Positions 7,383-7,469 of a DNA stretch of 7,469 nt are shown here, piece after piece; positions within the stretch are counted from its first letter, which is position 1; each line of letters begins with the position of its first letter. The translations under genes were made by a program, and so were the position numbers. The notes beneath the pieces were generated by a model. That model made no database searches. It was given only the letters and a program-made list of their open reading frames with translations, and had not been told where the DNA came from. Source of the stretch: CAXPZW01 sp049594615 (GTDB lineage Bacteria; Bacteroidota; Bacteroidia; Flavobacteriales_D; Sanyastnellaceae); NCBI GenBank assembly GCA_049594615.1, contig JBMYJR010000081.1, positions 1-7,469 of the forward strand, in the 5' to 3' direction.

Positions 7383-7397
7383 CGGCGAAGAACGCCG
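7383..7397 (-). repeat. Small hairpin next to the comM start codon
   Basis: CGGCG (7383-7387) and CGCCG (7393-7397) are perfect 5-bp arms with a 5-nt loop. On the comM message the hairpin ends one base before the ATG at 7381. No Shine-Dalgarno sequence is present. It could affect initiation, but short GC-rich stems arise easily at this base composition. Confidence 0.35.
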
Positions 7398-7425
7398 AGG
7401 GGCGGGGAGGTAGTCGGGTGGGAAG

Positions 7426-7443
7426 CGTTTATAAACGTTTATA
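7426..7443. promoter_or_regulatory. Overlapping palindromes upstream of comM, possible operator or promoter core
   Basis: An AT-rich island in a GC-rich setting holds two overlapping perfect 12-bp palindromes, CGTTTATAAACG (7426-7437) and ATAAACGTTTAT (7431-7442). CGTTTATA appears twice as a direct repeat 10 bp apart (7426 and 7436), close to one helical turn, with an inverted copy between them. On the comM strand this reads TATAAACG, TT, TATAAACG. It lies about 45-60 bp before the comM ATG, a fitting place for an operator or a -10-like element. No TAnnTTTG match was found here. Confidence 0.4.
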
Positions 7444-7461
7444 CCCGCGTGTACGCGGGTA
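7442..7461. repeat. 20-bp GC-rich inverted repeat next to the AT-rich palindromes
   Basis: TACCCGCGT (7442-7450) and ACGCGGGTA (7453-7461) form a perfect 9-bp inverted repeat around GT, or an 8-bp stem with a 4-nt loop. On the minus strand the hairpin is followed by AT-rich sequence without a real T-tract. It could be the terminator of a co-directional gene beyond the right edge, or a second half of the regulatory region of comM. The window ends 8 bases later, so this cannot be decided. Confidence 0.4.
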
Positions 7462-7469
7462 GTGGAAGT

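Overview
The window looks like a GC-rich (roughly 60 % by eye) chromosomal segment from a member of the Bacteroidota, perhaps Flavobacteriales. This rests on three things: the character of the proteins (a DUF4139 protein, a pair of secreted amidohydrolases, and GmhA and ComM versions that resemble Bacteroidota homologues), the general lack of Shine-Dalgarno sequences before the starts, and a TAnnTTTG-like -7 element before the large amidohydrolase gene. The taxonomic placement is inference; there is no rRNA or other decisive marker.

Layout. (1) Bases 1-591, plus strand: the 3' part of a DUF4139 (MuiA-like) protein gene, cut by the left window edge. (2) Bases 616-645: a strong bidirectional hairpin terminator between convergent genes. 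(3) Bases 649-5042, minus strand: a two-gene operon for exported amidohydrolase-family proteins. The upstream gene encodes a protein of about 1029 residues with two amidohydrolase modules joined by a probable beta-rich segment. The downstream gene encodes a 435-residue single-module protein and starts inside the stop codon of the first (ATGA overlap). (4) Bases 5043-5221: a divergent intergenic region. (5) Bases 5222-5794, plus strand: gmhA, sedoheptulose-7-phosphate isomerase, for the heptose of the LPS core. (6) Bases 5795-5827: a short convergent gap lying inside an imperfect inverted repeat. (7) Bases 5828-7381, minus strand: comM/yifB, an Mg-chelatase-like AAA+ ATPase. (8) Bases 7382-7469: the upstream region of comM, with nested palindromes and a GC-rich hairpin.

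How the genes relate. The two amidohydrolases are translationally coupled and both carry signal peptides, so they probably act together outside the cytoplasm. Of the three amidohydrolase modules in the operon, only the second module of the large protein keeps a full set of recognisable metal ligands; the other two have lost the HxH motif and other residues. gmhA and comM are separate housekeeping genes with no evident functional tie to the operon. I see no mobile element, CRISPR array, RNA gene or defence system. The most interesting features are the apparent one-active, two-degenerate amidohydrolase arrangement and the palindromic region before comM.
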